From Adenophora triphylla var. japonica (taxonomy: Eukaryota > Streptophyta > Magnoliopsida > Asterales > Campanulaceae), in contig JAFEMH010002459.1 in NCBI GenBank assembly GCA_022495995.1, positions 186,001 through 250,000 of the forward strand: a stretch of 64,000 nucleotides of DNA, in the 5' to 3' direction. Position 1 is the first letter of the stretch. The number at the start of each line of letters is the position of its first letter. The position numbers and the translations under genes were made by a program. This document shows positions 9,901 through 22,746 of this stretch, piece after piece. The notes under the pieces were generated by a model. It had not been told where the DNA came from and made no database searches. It worked only from the letters and a program-made list of their open reading frames with translations.

Positions 9901-11507
9901 TGTGAATGTGTGCCCAAATTTTGTGGATTCACGCGAGTTTGAAGACATCCTATGTTATTTGAAAAACGGAGTCGCCACGCCATTTTGATTACCTCAAAAC
10001 TTTGAAAAAAAGGTTTTTACTTGGGTTCAGAGGTTAAGTTACCCCTTGGGAAGAACGTTTGGCGTTCACCCAAAGTGCCTTGCCGGAGCAAGTCTCCCAA
10101 GATTTCAGTAATCGTGCTTGCTTGCGTGCTTTCTTGTGTGCATGTGTTTGAGAAAAGGGGGGGGGAGTGTCCCAAGTTATCTTCCGGACGTACAAACCAT
10201 TTGTTGGTTGTCGCTCGGGATTCCTTGGAATTTTATGTATTTGGGATTATGATCCCGTCCTCATCTTATGACTTGTGATCATCGCATTTTAACCTCGGGA
10301 CCCTCGGGACTTGCGTGATCGAGAGAATGACTCTCTTTTTGTCAAAGATGAGGTTCTTTAGAAAAGGAGGTTCCTTAGCCCATCAATCCTACGCTTTAAG
10401 ACGGTCGAGCTCGTATAGAGGCTTCATACTCTTTCTTAAGCGATAATCGGAGATATAGGGTTCAAGGTTATCCCTTTCCAAAGAAATCGTGAACCTTTAA
10501 TGGAAGGAACGATGTAAAGATAGGATCTTTTACACCGGTCCGTTCCAAGGTTGGGGGAAAGGGGAAATGCATGATGAAAAATGACTCTTTAATGAAAAGA
10601 TGACATTTTTGGTTTTAGCAAATGATGCTTTTTGATTGAAAGAAATGATCTTTATGCAAGTGATGCGTAAAGATAGGATTTTTATGCAAATGATGCATTG
10701 GAAAAGGTTTTTGAATGCAAAGGATGCATTTTTATTGAAAAGATTGGATTTTTATGTGCAAATGATGCATAAAAATGACATTTTTATTTGAAAATGGGGG
10801 TTTTAGGTGCAAAGGATGCACCTTTATGAAAAAGACTACATTTTTATGACAAATGAGGTCTTAATGCATACAAAAGGGAAAGGGGGTGATAAAGATGTGA
10901 TCTTTATGAATAAATGCCAAGTCCCAAGCAAGATATATGAATGCAATGAGCAAGTATATCAATTAAAAGCAAGGTTAGGGCGTGCGAGGTTACCAATTGC
11001 TTCCTTTGCTTCTTCGAACGGAGCTAGGAGGAGAGGTTGGTCTTGGGTCTTCAAGGAGGAGGGAGGTAGCTTCTTGGCCTTCCTTCTTCACCTTCTTGAG
11101 CTTGCACCAATATTCTTCACGTCTTGGGAGTGTTTATAAGTGTATTGTGTATTTTGTGCCTCTATTGTGTGTGTTGAAATGGGTAGAGGAGGCCTCTATT
11201 TATAGGTAATCTGGATAAGGTGAATGAAGCCGTGCCGCTAAGAGCGACGAGCTAATGCGGCCGTGCGGGCTTATCCTGAATGACTCGGCATTCTAGAACC
11301 ATGCAAGGTGGCAAATTCTAGAACCCTCCTTCCTAATTAAGAAAAACGTGTTTCTTAATTAGGAAGGATCCTCTTCAGCCCTTATTTAATAAAAAACAGT
11401 TCCGGAATGTTTCGGAACATTTGGGAAGGTACAGGGAATTACCGGAAAACTTACCGAAATTGTCGGGAAAATTAACCGGAAGGCATGAGCCAGATTTGGG
11501 TACTTAC
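9901..11507 (-). repeat. 3' LTR of element A (left)
   Basis: Matches 24832-26441 over its whole length. The plus strand starts TGTGAATGTGTGCCC and ends at TACTTAC, where the partner ends TACTTACA. It contains TATA at 11196-11205 and palindromes at 11228-11239 and 11257-11270. The transcribed part (about 10580-10820) holds many copies of a TGCAAATGATGCA-like word. Differences from the partner cluster at CTG/CAG. Confidence 0.88.
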
Positions 11508-11551
11508 GAAGCACCTCGGCAACGTCACTTGCAAGGCAAGTGGGGTTGTCG
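11508..11551 (-). other. Polypurine side and hairpin of element A
   Basis: In element sense CCGAGGTGCTTC abuts the 3' LTR. Just before it, CACTTGC (11526-11532) pairs with GCAAGTG (11536-11542), with CGGCAAC (11517-11523) facing GTTGTCG (11545-11551) outside. The tract is not pure purine; B has GAGGGGCTTC. Confidence 0.55.
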
Positions 11552-11627
11552 ATAGAAAAGGATCCGATCGGCGAATGCCGAGACGGATTAGATGACCGAG
11601 ACGGTCGAGTGGTGAACCTTTTGGAAG

Positions 11628-11669
11628 GCTACCTACGTATCCCGGAGGAATCAAGCCGGGCCGTAGTTC
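11628..11669 (-). other. Structured motif, LTR-proximal copy of element A
   Basis: In element sense GAACTACG..ACGTAGG with inner arms ATTCC/GGGAT around TCC. One of two closely spaced copies on the LTR side of the antisense cassette. Confidence 0.55.
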
Positions 11670-11877
11670 GGAATAAGATCCGGCGAGGAAGGGAGAAGAG
11701 AAAACTGGTCTCTTCTTTGGGGAAAATAGAAAATGACCTAGGAGGTCAAGCAATTGATCCTACCGGGGATATGCTAGAAGTGACCAAGGTGGTCTCTATG
11801 AGGGATTACTTCATCACCGAGGAGCGACGAAGGAACGGGGTGACCGAAGTGGTCGGATGGCTGGACCTTTTATAAAA

Positions 11878-11921
11878 GGCTACCTACGTATCCCGGAGGA
11901 ATCAAGCCTTGATCGTAGTTC
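11878..11921 (-). other. Structured motif, second LTR-side copy of element A
   Basis: In element sense GAACTACG..ACGTAGG with the same inner arms as the copy at 11628-11669 but a different 5' spacer (ATCAAGGC). Its counterpart beyond the cassette is at 17764-17820. Confidence 0.55.
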
Positions 11922-12049
11922 AAGCATCACTAGATAGTTAGGAACGATGTCTAGGATTCTTGAGATTTTGACAATTAATGGAGGTCACACGATTGACAAT
12001 TCTTGGAGGATGTCACACGATTGACAATTCTTGGAGGATGTCACCTAAT

Positions 12050-12430
12050 TGAAACTAGAGCTTACGTCACTATCGAGTGGATAGAGGTAGCTAGAGTTTG
12101 GTGAACTTGAGCATACGTCTCAATCTCTTTCGAATCGAGAGATATGGGTTGCTAAAGTTTGAAAAACTTGAGCATACGTCTCAATCTCTTTCGAATCGGA
12201 GATATGGGTTGCCAAAGCTAGAATGATTTAAGCATACGTCTCAATCTCTTTCGAATCGAGAGATATGGGTTGCCAATGACTTGAGCATACGTCTCAATCT
12301 CTTTCGAATCGAGAGATATGGGTTGCCAATGACTTGAGCATACGTCTCAATCTCTTTCGAATCGAGAGATATGGGTTGCCAAAGTTTGAATGACTTAAGC
12401 ATACGTCACTATTCATGACGAGAGGTAGCT
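12050..12430 (-). repeat. Minisatellite of about 54-60 bp in element A
   Basis: About five units contain GCATACGTCTCAATCTCTTT and GATATGGGTTGCCAA. One base context varies between units as AATCGAGAGAT or AATCGGAGAT; the sister element B has AATCAGAGAT throughout. Confidence 0.82.
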
Positions 12431-12644
12431 TAAGTTAAGAAGAACTCGACAATTCGGAGGTTGTCACCTAACGTTATCCCGTTATAACGAAATTAACGGA
12501 GGTATTTGGGAATAGAGCTTGATTGCTTAGGAGATAAGGGATATCTTTTGAAGAGGGTGTTATCTCAGTTAGAGGATAACGAGGATTGGAGGCCCAAGTG
12601 GAAAGTCCAAGGGCAAAATCGTAATTTTTGCTCAGAGCGAAAGA

Positions 12645-12716
12645 GGCCGCCCGGCATGAGATGAAGGAAAAAGAAGCCGTACGGCTGGAAACCTGATTTT
12701 TACAGATTATTTAAAA
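12645..12716 (+). promoter_or_regulatory. Promoter of the antisense PMD gene of element A
   Basis: GGCCGCCCGGCA (12645-12656) and the perfect palindrome AGCCGTACGGCT (12675-12686) lie upstream of a TATA-like TTATTTAAAA (12707-12716). The ATG follows at 12828. Confidence 0.55.
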
Positions 12717-12827
12717 CAGATTTGAACGGGCTATTGGGCATTATTGCCGCCCATTCGGAGAGAGAGAGAGAGGAGAGAAGAAAGAATTTCGAAATTCTTT
12801 GAATTCCCTTGCTTCCCTTGATTTGAG

Positions 12828-15444
12828 ATGGATCCGGCACCAAGACAAGCAAGGAGGAATGTCTCCGTGGCCGCTCAAAGGAAGAGGAAGGAGCTTGTCC
12901 GGACGGATAGGAGGTATGACTTTCTCACGCCTCCATCGGAGCTCTATCCGGGAAGGAGGGAGCACAAATCGACGAACCCGCGATCGGTTGGGGTAAGCGT
13001 TCTTATTTGGCTCAAATCCGATGATTTTGCTTGATTTTTGAATAATTTAGGGCTTAACCCTAACTTAGGAATTTTCTAGGATTTTCTTAGGATTTTTGAA
13101 TGATTTTGAGATGCATGAACAACCTATGAGGCTAAGAATATGCATGTGCAATTTATTTGATGAAAATTATGAGAATGACTCACTTTTTTCTCGCAAATGA
13201 AGTAAGAATGAGAATTGTCTAAATATGAGACGGAGTTCTTGCCTTGTGCTAGAACTAGGTCAAAATTCTGATTTTCAATGAGAAAACATGATTTTGGAAG
13301 ATGAAAATGATTCATGCATGCCATTTTATTTGAAAAATAATGCTTATGTGCAAAGAATTGTGAAAATTATGATTTTGTGCCTTAGGAAAGCAACGTGCTT
13401 AAAATGACGTGTTTCAAATGATGAAAGTCACGTTTTTGATGCAAAAGATGCTAAAAAGACTTGTATGAATGCTTTTCTTTTGAAAAAATATGTGCACTTT
13501 TGTGACTATATGCATGCTTTTGAAATGAGATGAAGGACTCGACACTTCTTTTTGATGTGCTTGTCTACGGGAGAACAAGTCTAGGGGACCATACGAGATA
13601 GCGGTGAATCTTTGGCGAGAGGATGCCGGATTTTGAGAAGAATGGGGTGAACCCTAAAGAGTTGGTGAGGGCTACCGGTGCGGACGCGTTTGTGGAGGCC
13701 ATCGGCACGGGGATTCACATCACCTCAAAGAGCAAGGGCCTGGTTCGGGCTCTTTACGAGTTTTGGTGGGACTCTACTCATAGTTTCCACCTGAGTGGGA
13801 GAGCTTGCGTGACTCTGCCCGATTTTACGGCGGTGCGGCTGCGGTTCACCGGGAGGCCCGTGACTTGGAGAGACCACATTACGGTGAGGAGTTCCGAGCT
13901 TTGGTTGGATTTGAGCTGATTCCCAAGGGATTGGGTATGGAGACGAGGAATGTCGAGGTGGCGATCCCGAAGCGCATGCGGGACTTTCTTTGGTAGTGAC
14001 GTGGCCCGCCCACCAGTGGTTAGAGCTTTCGTGTGGTTGATCTTTGTCGGTCACTATCTTTGCTAATTACGGGACGCTAGCCATGACTTGCCTCCTTGAC
14101 TCTTTGGTTGATGTGGATGGGATAGGGACGGTCTCTTGGGGAGAGGCCGGATTGGCTGAGTTATACTTCTCTCTGGACATGTACGGTCGAAACAAAGGCT
14201 TCTATGGGTGCTTCTCATTTGCCCTTGAGGTAGCCTTTCTTTCTCTTCTCTTTTCTCTTTTCTATCTTGAGACTTCTTATGAGAAAAATGACCTTTTTGA
14301 TGTTTTTGAACATGCGGGCTGGTTTTGCGAGGTGATCGGGTTCTTTACTTGGAACCCGAGTGATATCACCATTTTCCCTGCGATGGTTATTTGGAGGAGA
14401 TGTGAGGGATAGGTTCACGGGGAAGACCCGGATCACTTTCGACTACAAGATGGTGAAGCACATGTGCTCAACAAGGATGGACCGGATGGAGTGGACTTCT
14501 ACCCCTGGGGCGAGGTATTCGGAGATTTTCTTTGGGAGATGCTATTGAGGTGACGAGGCGAGAGGAGGTGGCTCACCGGGCGACTTGCGACATCATATAT
14601 ACGGGGGACCGTTTCTCGAGCGGCATGGTCATGTCCCTCCATTGGACGCCATTACTCCACACGATCCTCCGGCACGGATCTTTGCGGCCCGAGGGGCGCG
14701 GGCGGATGAGATTGAGAGGTACCGAGGAGGTATAGGCTGCGGAGGAGTATTTTGACATGGGTATCCCTACGTTGTGTTTGTGGAGCGGCGCTGAGGACGC
14801 CACGAAGGCGCGAAGGCGCGGTCACTCGGGGATATGGGGAGGATGAGCCTCTTGACCCGCCTATCCCTCCTGCACACCTCTCATACGTCGTACACGGAGT
14901 GCGAGGAGGATGAGGATTCCTGTCCACGACACGAGGGAGCCCCGGTATACCCCGCCACCCGATAGCACCGTGAGTATACTCTTAGGGTCTTATTCCCTTT
15001 TTAGCTTTCATTATCTGTTTTTTTGCAATTTCTACGAGATTTTTACGAGATTTTACTGAGATTTTCTTTTCTTTTCTCGGAGTTCCGGCTCGCACCTATG
15101 ACGGGTTGGTCGGGCGGAACGGGGCTGGAAAGACGTGTGCCGATCCTTGGTCAAGAAGGCGCTGCGCTACTAAAGCGTCAACAAGCGTGCGGGAGCACGT
15201 GCGCAAAAGGAGGCATGTCGGGGCGCAACATCCTCTTCCTCGGCTTCGGAGTACTCATCCAGTGCCGGGCCTCGGGGCGAGGTCCTAATGCTGATATCTT
15301 GGAGCGGTGGCGGAGTACGAGCACGACAACATCCCTCTTTCCGATGCGAGCGACCGGGAGGACGTGATGAGAGAGCCTAGCGTCTATGAGGTGGCGGTGA
15401 TGAGGAAGAAGAAGAATGCGAGGCCTAGGGGGTCTCTAGAGTAG
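12828..15444 (+). pseudogene. Antisense PMD gene of element A, four exons, disrupted
   Basis: Exon 1 (12828-12992, 55 codons, basic, starts MDPAPRQARR) ends at a GTAAGC donor. Exon 2 (about 13573-14229) carries the PMD core: YEFWWDSTHSFHLS, then SWGEAGLAELYFSLD. Exon 3 starts near 14311 and exon 4 (about 15087-15444) ends in an acidic tail. Exon layout and core match the genes in E, B and C. The expected acceptors before exons 2 and 3 read TCTACGGGAG and CATGCGGGCT where CTGCAG and CATGCAG would fit, so AG appears as GG. Several frameshifts occur, many at former CTG/CAG positions, and may be sequence errors. The likely role is an element-encoded nuclear protein; no activity is known. Confidence 0.7.
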
Positions 15445-15773
15445 ATTTGGAACAAAACAAACAATGAACACTTTTTTATGCACAACTTGTTTATTTTTTG
15501 CTTTATTTTGACGCCGGTGGGCGAAGACATTGTATTTACGCTTTATTTACTTTTCTAATTTATGCTTTTTCAATTTGCATATTATCGAGCCTCGGGCGAC
15601 TTTTTGCTTGGAATTGGGGTGGCTGGGCCAAAATAATATATAATGATATAAAAGCTGCTTGGGTGGCTTACGGACATGTTTTTGTACGGGTTTTGGTTGA
15701 GAAAGTGGGGTGAAAACTCCCTTGGGCAGCAACTTTGGTTGCTGCAGATTTGCAATTTACATCGGGCAAATGA

Positions 15774-15851
15774 AGCCGTGCGGCATGGCCTTGAGGGCAA
15801 AAGAGGCCGTGCGGCTCACGGTTACATGCAGGTGGTCATTTTTGAATAAAA
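15774..15851 (+). promoter_or_regulatory. Promoter of the second antisense gene of element A
   Basis: AGCCGTGCGGCA (15774-15785) and GGCCGTGCGGCT (15805-15816) precede a TATA-like GAATAAAA (15844-15851). The start codon is at 15955. Confidence 0.5.
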
Positions 15852-15954
15852 CCAAAGCTTGGCCATTTCATTTTATTTTCAACCCAAACTTGTTTCAAGC
15901 TGTTCCCCGGGGCATATTTTGGACCTAAAGACACCACCTTTGATCACTTTTGCG

Positions 15955-17530
15955 ATGGAGAGGCCCGTTAGACTACAAAGGGAAGAGAGACCATTTTCTG
16001 TCCGGTCTTCAATCTTGGGCGAGACATAACTTCCAAAATCACAAGGGGCTGCTTGATTCTTCCTTCAAGATCAAGTCTTTATGGCATTTGAGGGATCTCC
16101 CGCCCGATTGGGACTGTTGAGAGCCGCGGCAAAGTTACAGGACGTCAGGAGACATGTTTCTTGCTTTTCTTACAACGAAATCGTCCCAACGCACGAAGAC
16201 TTGAGCCTTGATTGGGGGTCCCGAGGCGAGGCTATATCTATTTCGCTGATCGGAGACGTGCCGGTGGCGGTAAAGCTTGCATCTTTTACGCGAGATTCCT
16301 GCAGGAGAGGCTGAGGAGATGATGGTAGCCTCGGACGGGATTGACCTTTCCGAGATCCCGGGCGAGGTTTGGATCTCCGGCTATGGCTGCTACCATGGTG
16401 GCTATGGACGCATTTATCCTTTGCGTCTTTTACATTGTTTCTTCTTTGAGTCAGTGGGGATTTGTCACGGTGGTCTCCTGGACATGGTCGAAGGCTGCAG
16501 GGTGGGAAGGATATCGTCCCACTTGGTTTTGGGGAGACTTTGCATGGGATCGACGGGATGGCTCGGGAGACCATTTCATGAGGTCAGGAGTCAGTGTGTT
16601 GACTTTGTGGGCTGCGGGGAGAGGCTCGGGGCTTTGCACAGGGCTTTGCCGACTCGGTGCCCTTGGGTGATTTCTCGGAGAGGTGCACCTAGGCGGCGGG
16701 ACCGGGGTAGGCGGGAGGCGATGATGGCTAGGCTATCCACTTCGGACATCCGTTGGTGGATACCACACTTGGAGGTTGCGGACCGGGAGGATATTTCGGG
16801 AGTCTTATCTTGTGAGGGTTCCGGGATTACTGTGGTCATCCTTCTACATACCTGCTTGGTATCCGGGCGGTTTGGGGCATTACGGGAGCCTTTGAGTGAG
16901 CTGGGAGGACATCCGGACCATGGAGGTGATGTCTCTAGACATGAGGGACCCGGCCGGCTTCACTTTTTCTCGAGGGCTTAAACATACACTTGCTTTCCCA
17001 CCCGGGGCTATCTTTAGGAGCGGGAAGAGTACCATCTTGACCACTTGTCTACTTGGGTGAGTACGAGAGGGAGATGGGAGCGACTCGGGTTATCTTGGAG
17101 GATAGACGCCGAGTTTTATTGGGGGCGACCACGACTCGAGTAGGACTCGAGGGAGACCGAGGCTAAGGCGAGTTGCCATAACCAATCGGAGTGACTTGGT
17201 CGGGGACATGGAGGCTCGGTACAAGAGGTTGTCAGAGGTTGCTCATTTGGCGAGTCTCGGAGGGAGGAGATACGGACTCGTGCTCGTATAGAGAGCGCTT
17301 ATTGACACGGGGTTGGTAGAGGCTCCGGTGAGGATACCGAGAGGTCGGGATGAGGGATACCGACATTATTGAGAAGAAAAGGAAGAAGACTCGACGAGGC
17401 CGAGGAAAAGGGAAGAAGGCGAAGAAGACTCGGCGAATGACGGCCGACAAGTCTTTTCTCAAGATCCTCTTATTGCCATTTGCAAACACATTAGTTTATT
17501 TAGGCATTTTATTGTATTTTAGATCTTTTT
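15955..17530 (+). pseudogene. Second antisense gene of element A, DUF7745-like PMD relative, disrupted
   Basis: It starts MERPVRLQR. Frames then switch repeatedly but can be followed by comparison with the less damaged gene of C (32990-34483): a DWxLLxAAAKL segment near 16110-16140 matches DWKLLQGAARF of C, and a GETLHGIDGM segment near 16540 matches GETLHGLDEL. The tail is strongly basic (KKTRRGRGKGKKAKKTRR, near 17370-17435), a likely nuclear localisation signal. Function unknown. The family name is from memory of PMD-related domains in plant transposons. Many breaks coincide with CTG/CAG differences from B. Confidence 0.6.
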
Positions 17531-17763
17531 AGCGGGTTAGCGAGTCAAGAGGTAGACCGTGCTTGAACTCATCAAGAAATTTTTGACTTGTAATGAACAA
17601 GAAATATTATTTTAGAAATTAATCAAGACATGTTTCATGGAAATTCAAATGTCTTATTACTTGGGACCCGTTTTATGAAAACTGAAATACCCTTTTATTT
17701 ATTGCTAAGGACGCACTTTATGGAAGCTTTATTGCCCTTTTTTATTGTTTAGACCCCATATAT

Positions 17764-17820
17764 GGCTGCCTACGTTCCCCTTTTACAAGAAAGGCTAAGG
17801 GGCTCAGGTCTTCGTAGTTC
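17764..17820 (-). other. Structured motif, integrase-side copy of element A
   Basis: In element sense GAACTACG..ACGTAGGCAGCC with inner arms CCCCTT/AAGGGG. The arms differ from those in C (CCTCTT/AAGAGG) in a paired way. Confidence 0.6.
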
Positions 17821-17839
17821 ATTCTGGTGAACTAACAAA

Positions 17840-18060
17840 ACTAAGTCTTTTTTTTTTTTTTTTTTTTTTTACGTGCAACCTGTTTTTGCCTAGACCGCCC
17901 TTTTTGGGTTATTCGGCCCTAGTTTGGGTATTACTCTTTTTGCACTAAGATTTTTTTTTCTTTTTTTTTTTATTATTAGGACATAGTATCTTCGGAGTTT
18001 ATCACCGTTGGGGGTGGACAAAGGGATTGCCGTCCAAGTACGCAAGCTTCATTGCTCCTC
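17840..18060. other. Poly-T rich spacer between antisense genes and integrase of A
   Basis: T runs at about 17847-17870 and 17950-17970 lie around a CCTAGACCGCCC segment that also occurs in B and C at this place. No gene seen. Confidence 0.5.
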
Positions 18061-18094
18061 CTGACAGTATCTTTTGCACTACATAAGGACCGAT

Positions 18095-21000
18095 TCAAAT
18101 GGGTTCCCATTTTCCCAGGGGGTTGTCTCTAGTAGGGGGCTTTACTTTCAGCACTAAGTCACCCTCTTTGATGTTTCTGGCTTTGACTTTCTTATCAAAC
18201 GCTCTGGCCATTCGCCTCTGGTAGGCTCGGGTGTGCTCCATGGCTTTGAGCCTTCTCTCATCGAGCAAGGCCAATTCATCATGCCGGCTTCGTAGCCATT
18301 CTACTTCGTTGACACTTGTTTTCCGGAGGACCCTTAATGACGGGATTTCCAACTCAGCTGTAGCACCTTGCTTCCATCCCGTAAGTTAGGGCAAAAGGAG
18401 TTTCTCCTGTGGGCATTCGACGGACGTTACGCAGCCCCCGAGTGCTAGGTGCGGCTTTTCGGGCCAATCACGACCACGGGTGGCCATCTTAGGATGATCC
18501 GCTCGAGTGTCTTATTAGCGGCTTCCACGGCTCCATTGGTGCGAGGTGCATGCGGGGACGACTTGTGGCGAGTAACTACGAATTACGGCGGTCTATCGCG
18601 ATCTCCTTCGAAGTGTGACCCATTATCGAAATGATCTCGTTGGGCACCCCATATACGCACATTATGTTTTCTTTGATGAAGCTGGGCCACTTTCCCTGGA
18701 AGTGAGGACTTTGTAGGACTTGGCCTCTACCCACTTGGTGAAGTAGTCGATGGCTACCAACACGAACTCGTGCCCATTGCTTCTGTCGGGGCTATTTTCC
18801 CTATCACGTCAATGCCCCAAGTTGCAAACGGCCAAGGAGTCGTCATGCGGTACAGTCATGAGGTGGGAGATGGTTGAGGTTGGCAAACCGGCGCACTTAT
18901 CGCGAGGTTCGGACGTCTTTGGGCCGCGATCTGTCTCCATGGAGATCCGGTAGTAACCCATTACGAGGATCACTTGCATCGGGGCTCTGGCATTCATGTG
19001 AGGACCGCAAGGACCATCGTGGACTTCGGTCATCAACTCTTTGGCTCTTTCTTGAGTGACACATAAGAGGAGCGGTCCTTGATACCGCTTCTTGTACGGG
19101 TTGCCTCCTAGGATGACATAATGGGAGGCCAACCTTTTCGGGGCTCGCAAGCTTTTGGCTCGACTCCTTCTTTTGGTCTACCTTCTTCGTCTCTGAAAGT
19201 GACTCTCCGTCTTTGAGGAATTGGTAAATCTGATTGTACCAAGGTTCCTTTATAGGCTCGGGTCCCGGGTCCACTTCACAACGAAGGCTGGGGCTTCTCT
19301 TCTACCCACTCGAAGGGCTTTATGGCTTTTCCCTCGGGGATCTCTACCGGTGAGGCTAGAGTAGCTAGGGCATCTGCAAATCTGTTCTTTTCCCTCGGCA
19401 AGTAGTGGAAAGTCACTTCTCTGGCTGTCCGATCCAACTCCTCCATATGGGCATGATACCGTTGCGAGATTAGGGTCCACAGTCTTCCACTTGTTGGAGA
19501 CTTGGTTGATGATCGTGAGTCTCCGTAAACTTCGAGCTCCTTGACATTTCTTTCTAAGGCGGCCTCCAAACCAGGCAATGCGGGCTTCATACTCGGCGAC
19601 ATTGTTCGTGGCAGGAAAGTTCAACTTGAGGGCTATGGGGGTATGCTCATCTTTCGGATCGACCAATAGCATTCCTACATCATTTCCTCTTTTGTTAGTG
19701 GCTCCGTCAAAGAACAATTGCCATCTATTCTCGAGGCTCAACCGCAAAGATCCCTTCATGCGGGAATTGGGGTTCGGGCCCTCTGTCTTCATTCTTGGGG
19801 AAGTTCGCCGGGTGATCGACAATGCTTGACCCTTGATGGCCTTTACGGTCACATAGTTGATGTCGTATTCTGCCAAGAAGAAGGACCACTTCGCTAAACG
19901 CATCGAAAGGGAAGGCTTGTCAAAGATGTACTTGATGGGGTCCATTTTCGAGACCAAATTCATAGGGTGGGCTTGCATATAATACTTCAACTTGCCGACT
20001 ACCCGGACCGATCTGCACAGTCTTTTCACATCTTGAGTAATTGAGCTCACTCCCCTGTAGCTTCCGGTGACAAAGTAAATGGCGTTTTCTACCCGAGAGT
20101 CTTTCTTCTCTTGGGCCGGCATAGCTCAAGCGCCGTGTACGTGACGGTGAGATAGAGCGAAGAGGCTTACGTCTATGTGGGGGCATAGTACCGGGGATGT
20201 ACTAAGTATGCCTTGATCTGGTCAAAGGCATCTTGGCATTCTTCGGTCCATTACGTGTCCACATTCTTCTTCATGAGCTTGAAGATGGGCTCGCACATAG
20301 TGGTCAACTTATTGACGAAACGGTGATGTCTTGCAATTTACCCATGAAGCTCTTGACTTACATGCAGGTTTGAGGTGGCCTCATATCCATGATGGCTTTG
20401 ATCTTTCGGGGTCAACTTCTATACCTCGCTCTGTGACCATATACCCAAGCACTTTTCCCCTTGTCACTCCGAAGGTGCATTTGGCGGGGTTTAGTCTCAT
20501 GGAATGCTTTGTCTCAACCTCTCAAAGAATTTTCGTAGGTCAACAAAGTGCTGCCCACCCTCTCCTTTGGAGTGGATTATCATATCATCTACGTAGACCT
20601 CAATCTCCTTGTGGATCATGTCATGAAAAAGCGCGGTCGTTGCCCTTTGGTAAGTAGCCCGGCATTCTTGAGCCCGAATGGCATTCTTTGTATAACAAGA
20701 GGTTCCCCATGGTGTGGTGAAGGCTGTCTTTTCTTGGTCTTCCTCGGCCATCTTGATGCAGTTGTAGCACAGCAAAACCATCAACGAAGGATTTGACTTC
20801 GTAGTTGGCGGTGGAGTCCACCGGGATGTCTATGTTTGGCGAGAGGGTAGTCGTCTTTGGGGCTGGCCTTGTTCGGATCTCGGAAATCCACACGGCGGCG
20901 CACCTTCCCATTGGCCTTGGTTACGGTCACGATGTTGGACAACCATGTCGGGTATTCAATGACTCGATGAACCCTACCCGCAGTAGCTTCTCAATTTCTT

Positions 21001-22700
21001 CCTTGACCTGTAGAGACCATTCCGGCTTAATCTTTCTCAGTTTCTGCTTTACTGGCTTAACATCTGGTGCTAGAGGGATTCTGTGCTCTACTATCGAACT
21101 GTCTAGCCCCGGTATATCCTTGTATGACCATGCAAACACGTCGACGTATTCTCTGAGCAGCTCGATCAGTCTGTCCCTTTCAACCCCCTGGAAGAAGCTT
21201 CCAATCTGTGTCTCTTTAGGTTCCTCAATAGTACCCAAGTTCACACTTATCAAAACCTCCTCGGCAGCTTGGGCCCGGTTTTCCTTTTTTTTGAAACACC
21301 TTAAAGATTTCTTTAATGTATTGTTCGTTTAGTGTGTTTGCATCTTGTTCAAATGATTCATTATTAACTGTTGTTAAGTTTTGAGTTAATTTATCATTTG
21401 TTAAGTTGGCAATAAGAGGATAATCAAAAAGATTTGTCATTTCATTCAAGATAAGGGGAAAGATGACATCGATTACATTTTCATAATCCTCGGGCGTGAG
21501 GCCTTCGGATGACTCGAGGACTAGAATTCAAAGATTCTGACTCGGCGAATAGACAACGGGGTGTTTGACACGGCGGGTTGAGAAGGACGGGGTACCAATC
21601 CAAGCTCCGTGATCATTTGGTCGACTCGGCTATCGGCCCCTGAGAATGTCTCCCAATTCTTCAATGGCATTTCTGTCTTAGTCACCAAAGTGCGAGGATC
21701 AAAATGACTTTCACCATCGTCTCCAATAACGGCAACTATCTCATCGTCTCGAATGCCGGAAGTCAATCAAGTCTGGGATTTGTGCTTCTTCGTCAAACAA
21801 CTCTTGCAAACCCCATTGGCTGTCTTCACTGCGCGGCTTCTATCTGGCGATCTTTGGAAGAGCTAACTCAAAGGCGGAGAAGTCCATTGTCCGGATGCTT
21901 TGACTCTTTGACAACGGCCGGATTTCCTTTGAAGACGTACTCATTACGAACGGTAGTGGTAGCCCCAGGGATATCGGCAAATCAAGGAACATTCTTCGAA
22001 CGGGATTGGGTGGCTTTCCCCTAACTTTCTCAAGGTTCTCCGGAAGGGTTTTACGCAAGGAGATCTGGCGATCACTTTCATCATATTGTGTCCCTCCTTT
22101 TGTAAAGTAATGGGTCGAGAGACGGTGTGTAAGGATGGAGCTGGACCCCTTCACCTTTCGTGCCTTTAGCTTTTACGGCATCCAGAGAGTTCGGTTTGTA
22201 CCCCAAGCCATATCGGTAGTCTGTTCCTTCACATCAATGATGGTGTTACGACCTTGAAGTCTTCTACCCAATCCAAGTCCCGGAAGATAACCCATTTTTG
22301 CGTCATTCTCATGGCGGGAGGGATTTTATCGGAAGTAGTGGTGAGGTCGGTCAACACACTTGTGCCTTGGAAGAAGCTACGGAGAATCCGGTCAATGCTA
22401 ACCCTTCATCATCGTGCTTGATCTCCAATATCGGGATATCCCAGTCTTTGGTTCCTTCTACCGTGACACTTTCTCCATAAATGGTGGTGATAGTTCCATC
22501 ACTCGGCGAAATTTGACGCAGCGATGCAAAGTAGAGGCTACCCCGTTTATCCGGTGGATCCAAGGCCGTCCCAGCAAGGCGGTAAATGAAATCGGAATAT
22601 CAATAACTTGAAAGTCAACGTCCATGACCTTTTTCCGAACCACATCTTGAGAGTGGCGATCCCCAAAACTGATCGTGCAGTGGAGTCATAGGCCTTAATA
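18095..22700 (-). pseudogene. pol polyprotein of element A (protease, G-patch, RT, RNase H, second RNase H, integrase), disrupted
   Basis: Domains in sense order, read right to left. Protease tail LLGRPWIHRINGVASTLH (about 22590-22500). G-patch-like LPGLGLGRRLQG near 22270. RT with VFAWSYKDIPG (about 21130) and the catalytic YVDDMIIHSKGE (about 20580). First RNase H region with AKWSFFLAEYDINYV. Second RNase H with WQLFFDGATN, TNNVAEYEA and YGDS (about 19730-19500). Integrase from about 19150, ending with the C-terminal segment at 18352-18095. These would copy element RNA and integrate the cDNA. Two RNase H domains define the Tat lineage. Many short frameshifts separate the frames; a good part sits at CTG/CAG sites that differ from B. 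Confidence 0.82.
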
Positions 22701-22746
22701 GTCTGACTAGAAGGCTTTAAGTCCGTTGGCTTCAGATCCATTCCTT

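Noticed and set aside
12115..12380. Hairpin ATCTCT..AGAGAT around TTCGAA in the A minisatellite
   Set aside because: It depends on the spelling CGAGAG, which appears as CAGAG in element B and CGGAG in one unit of A; probably created by the CTG/CAG artefact.
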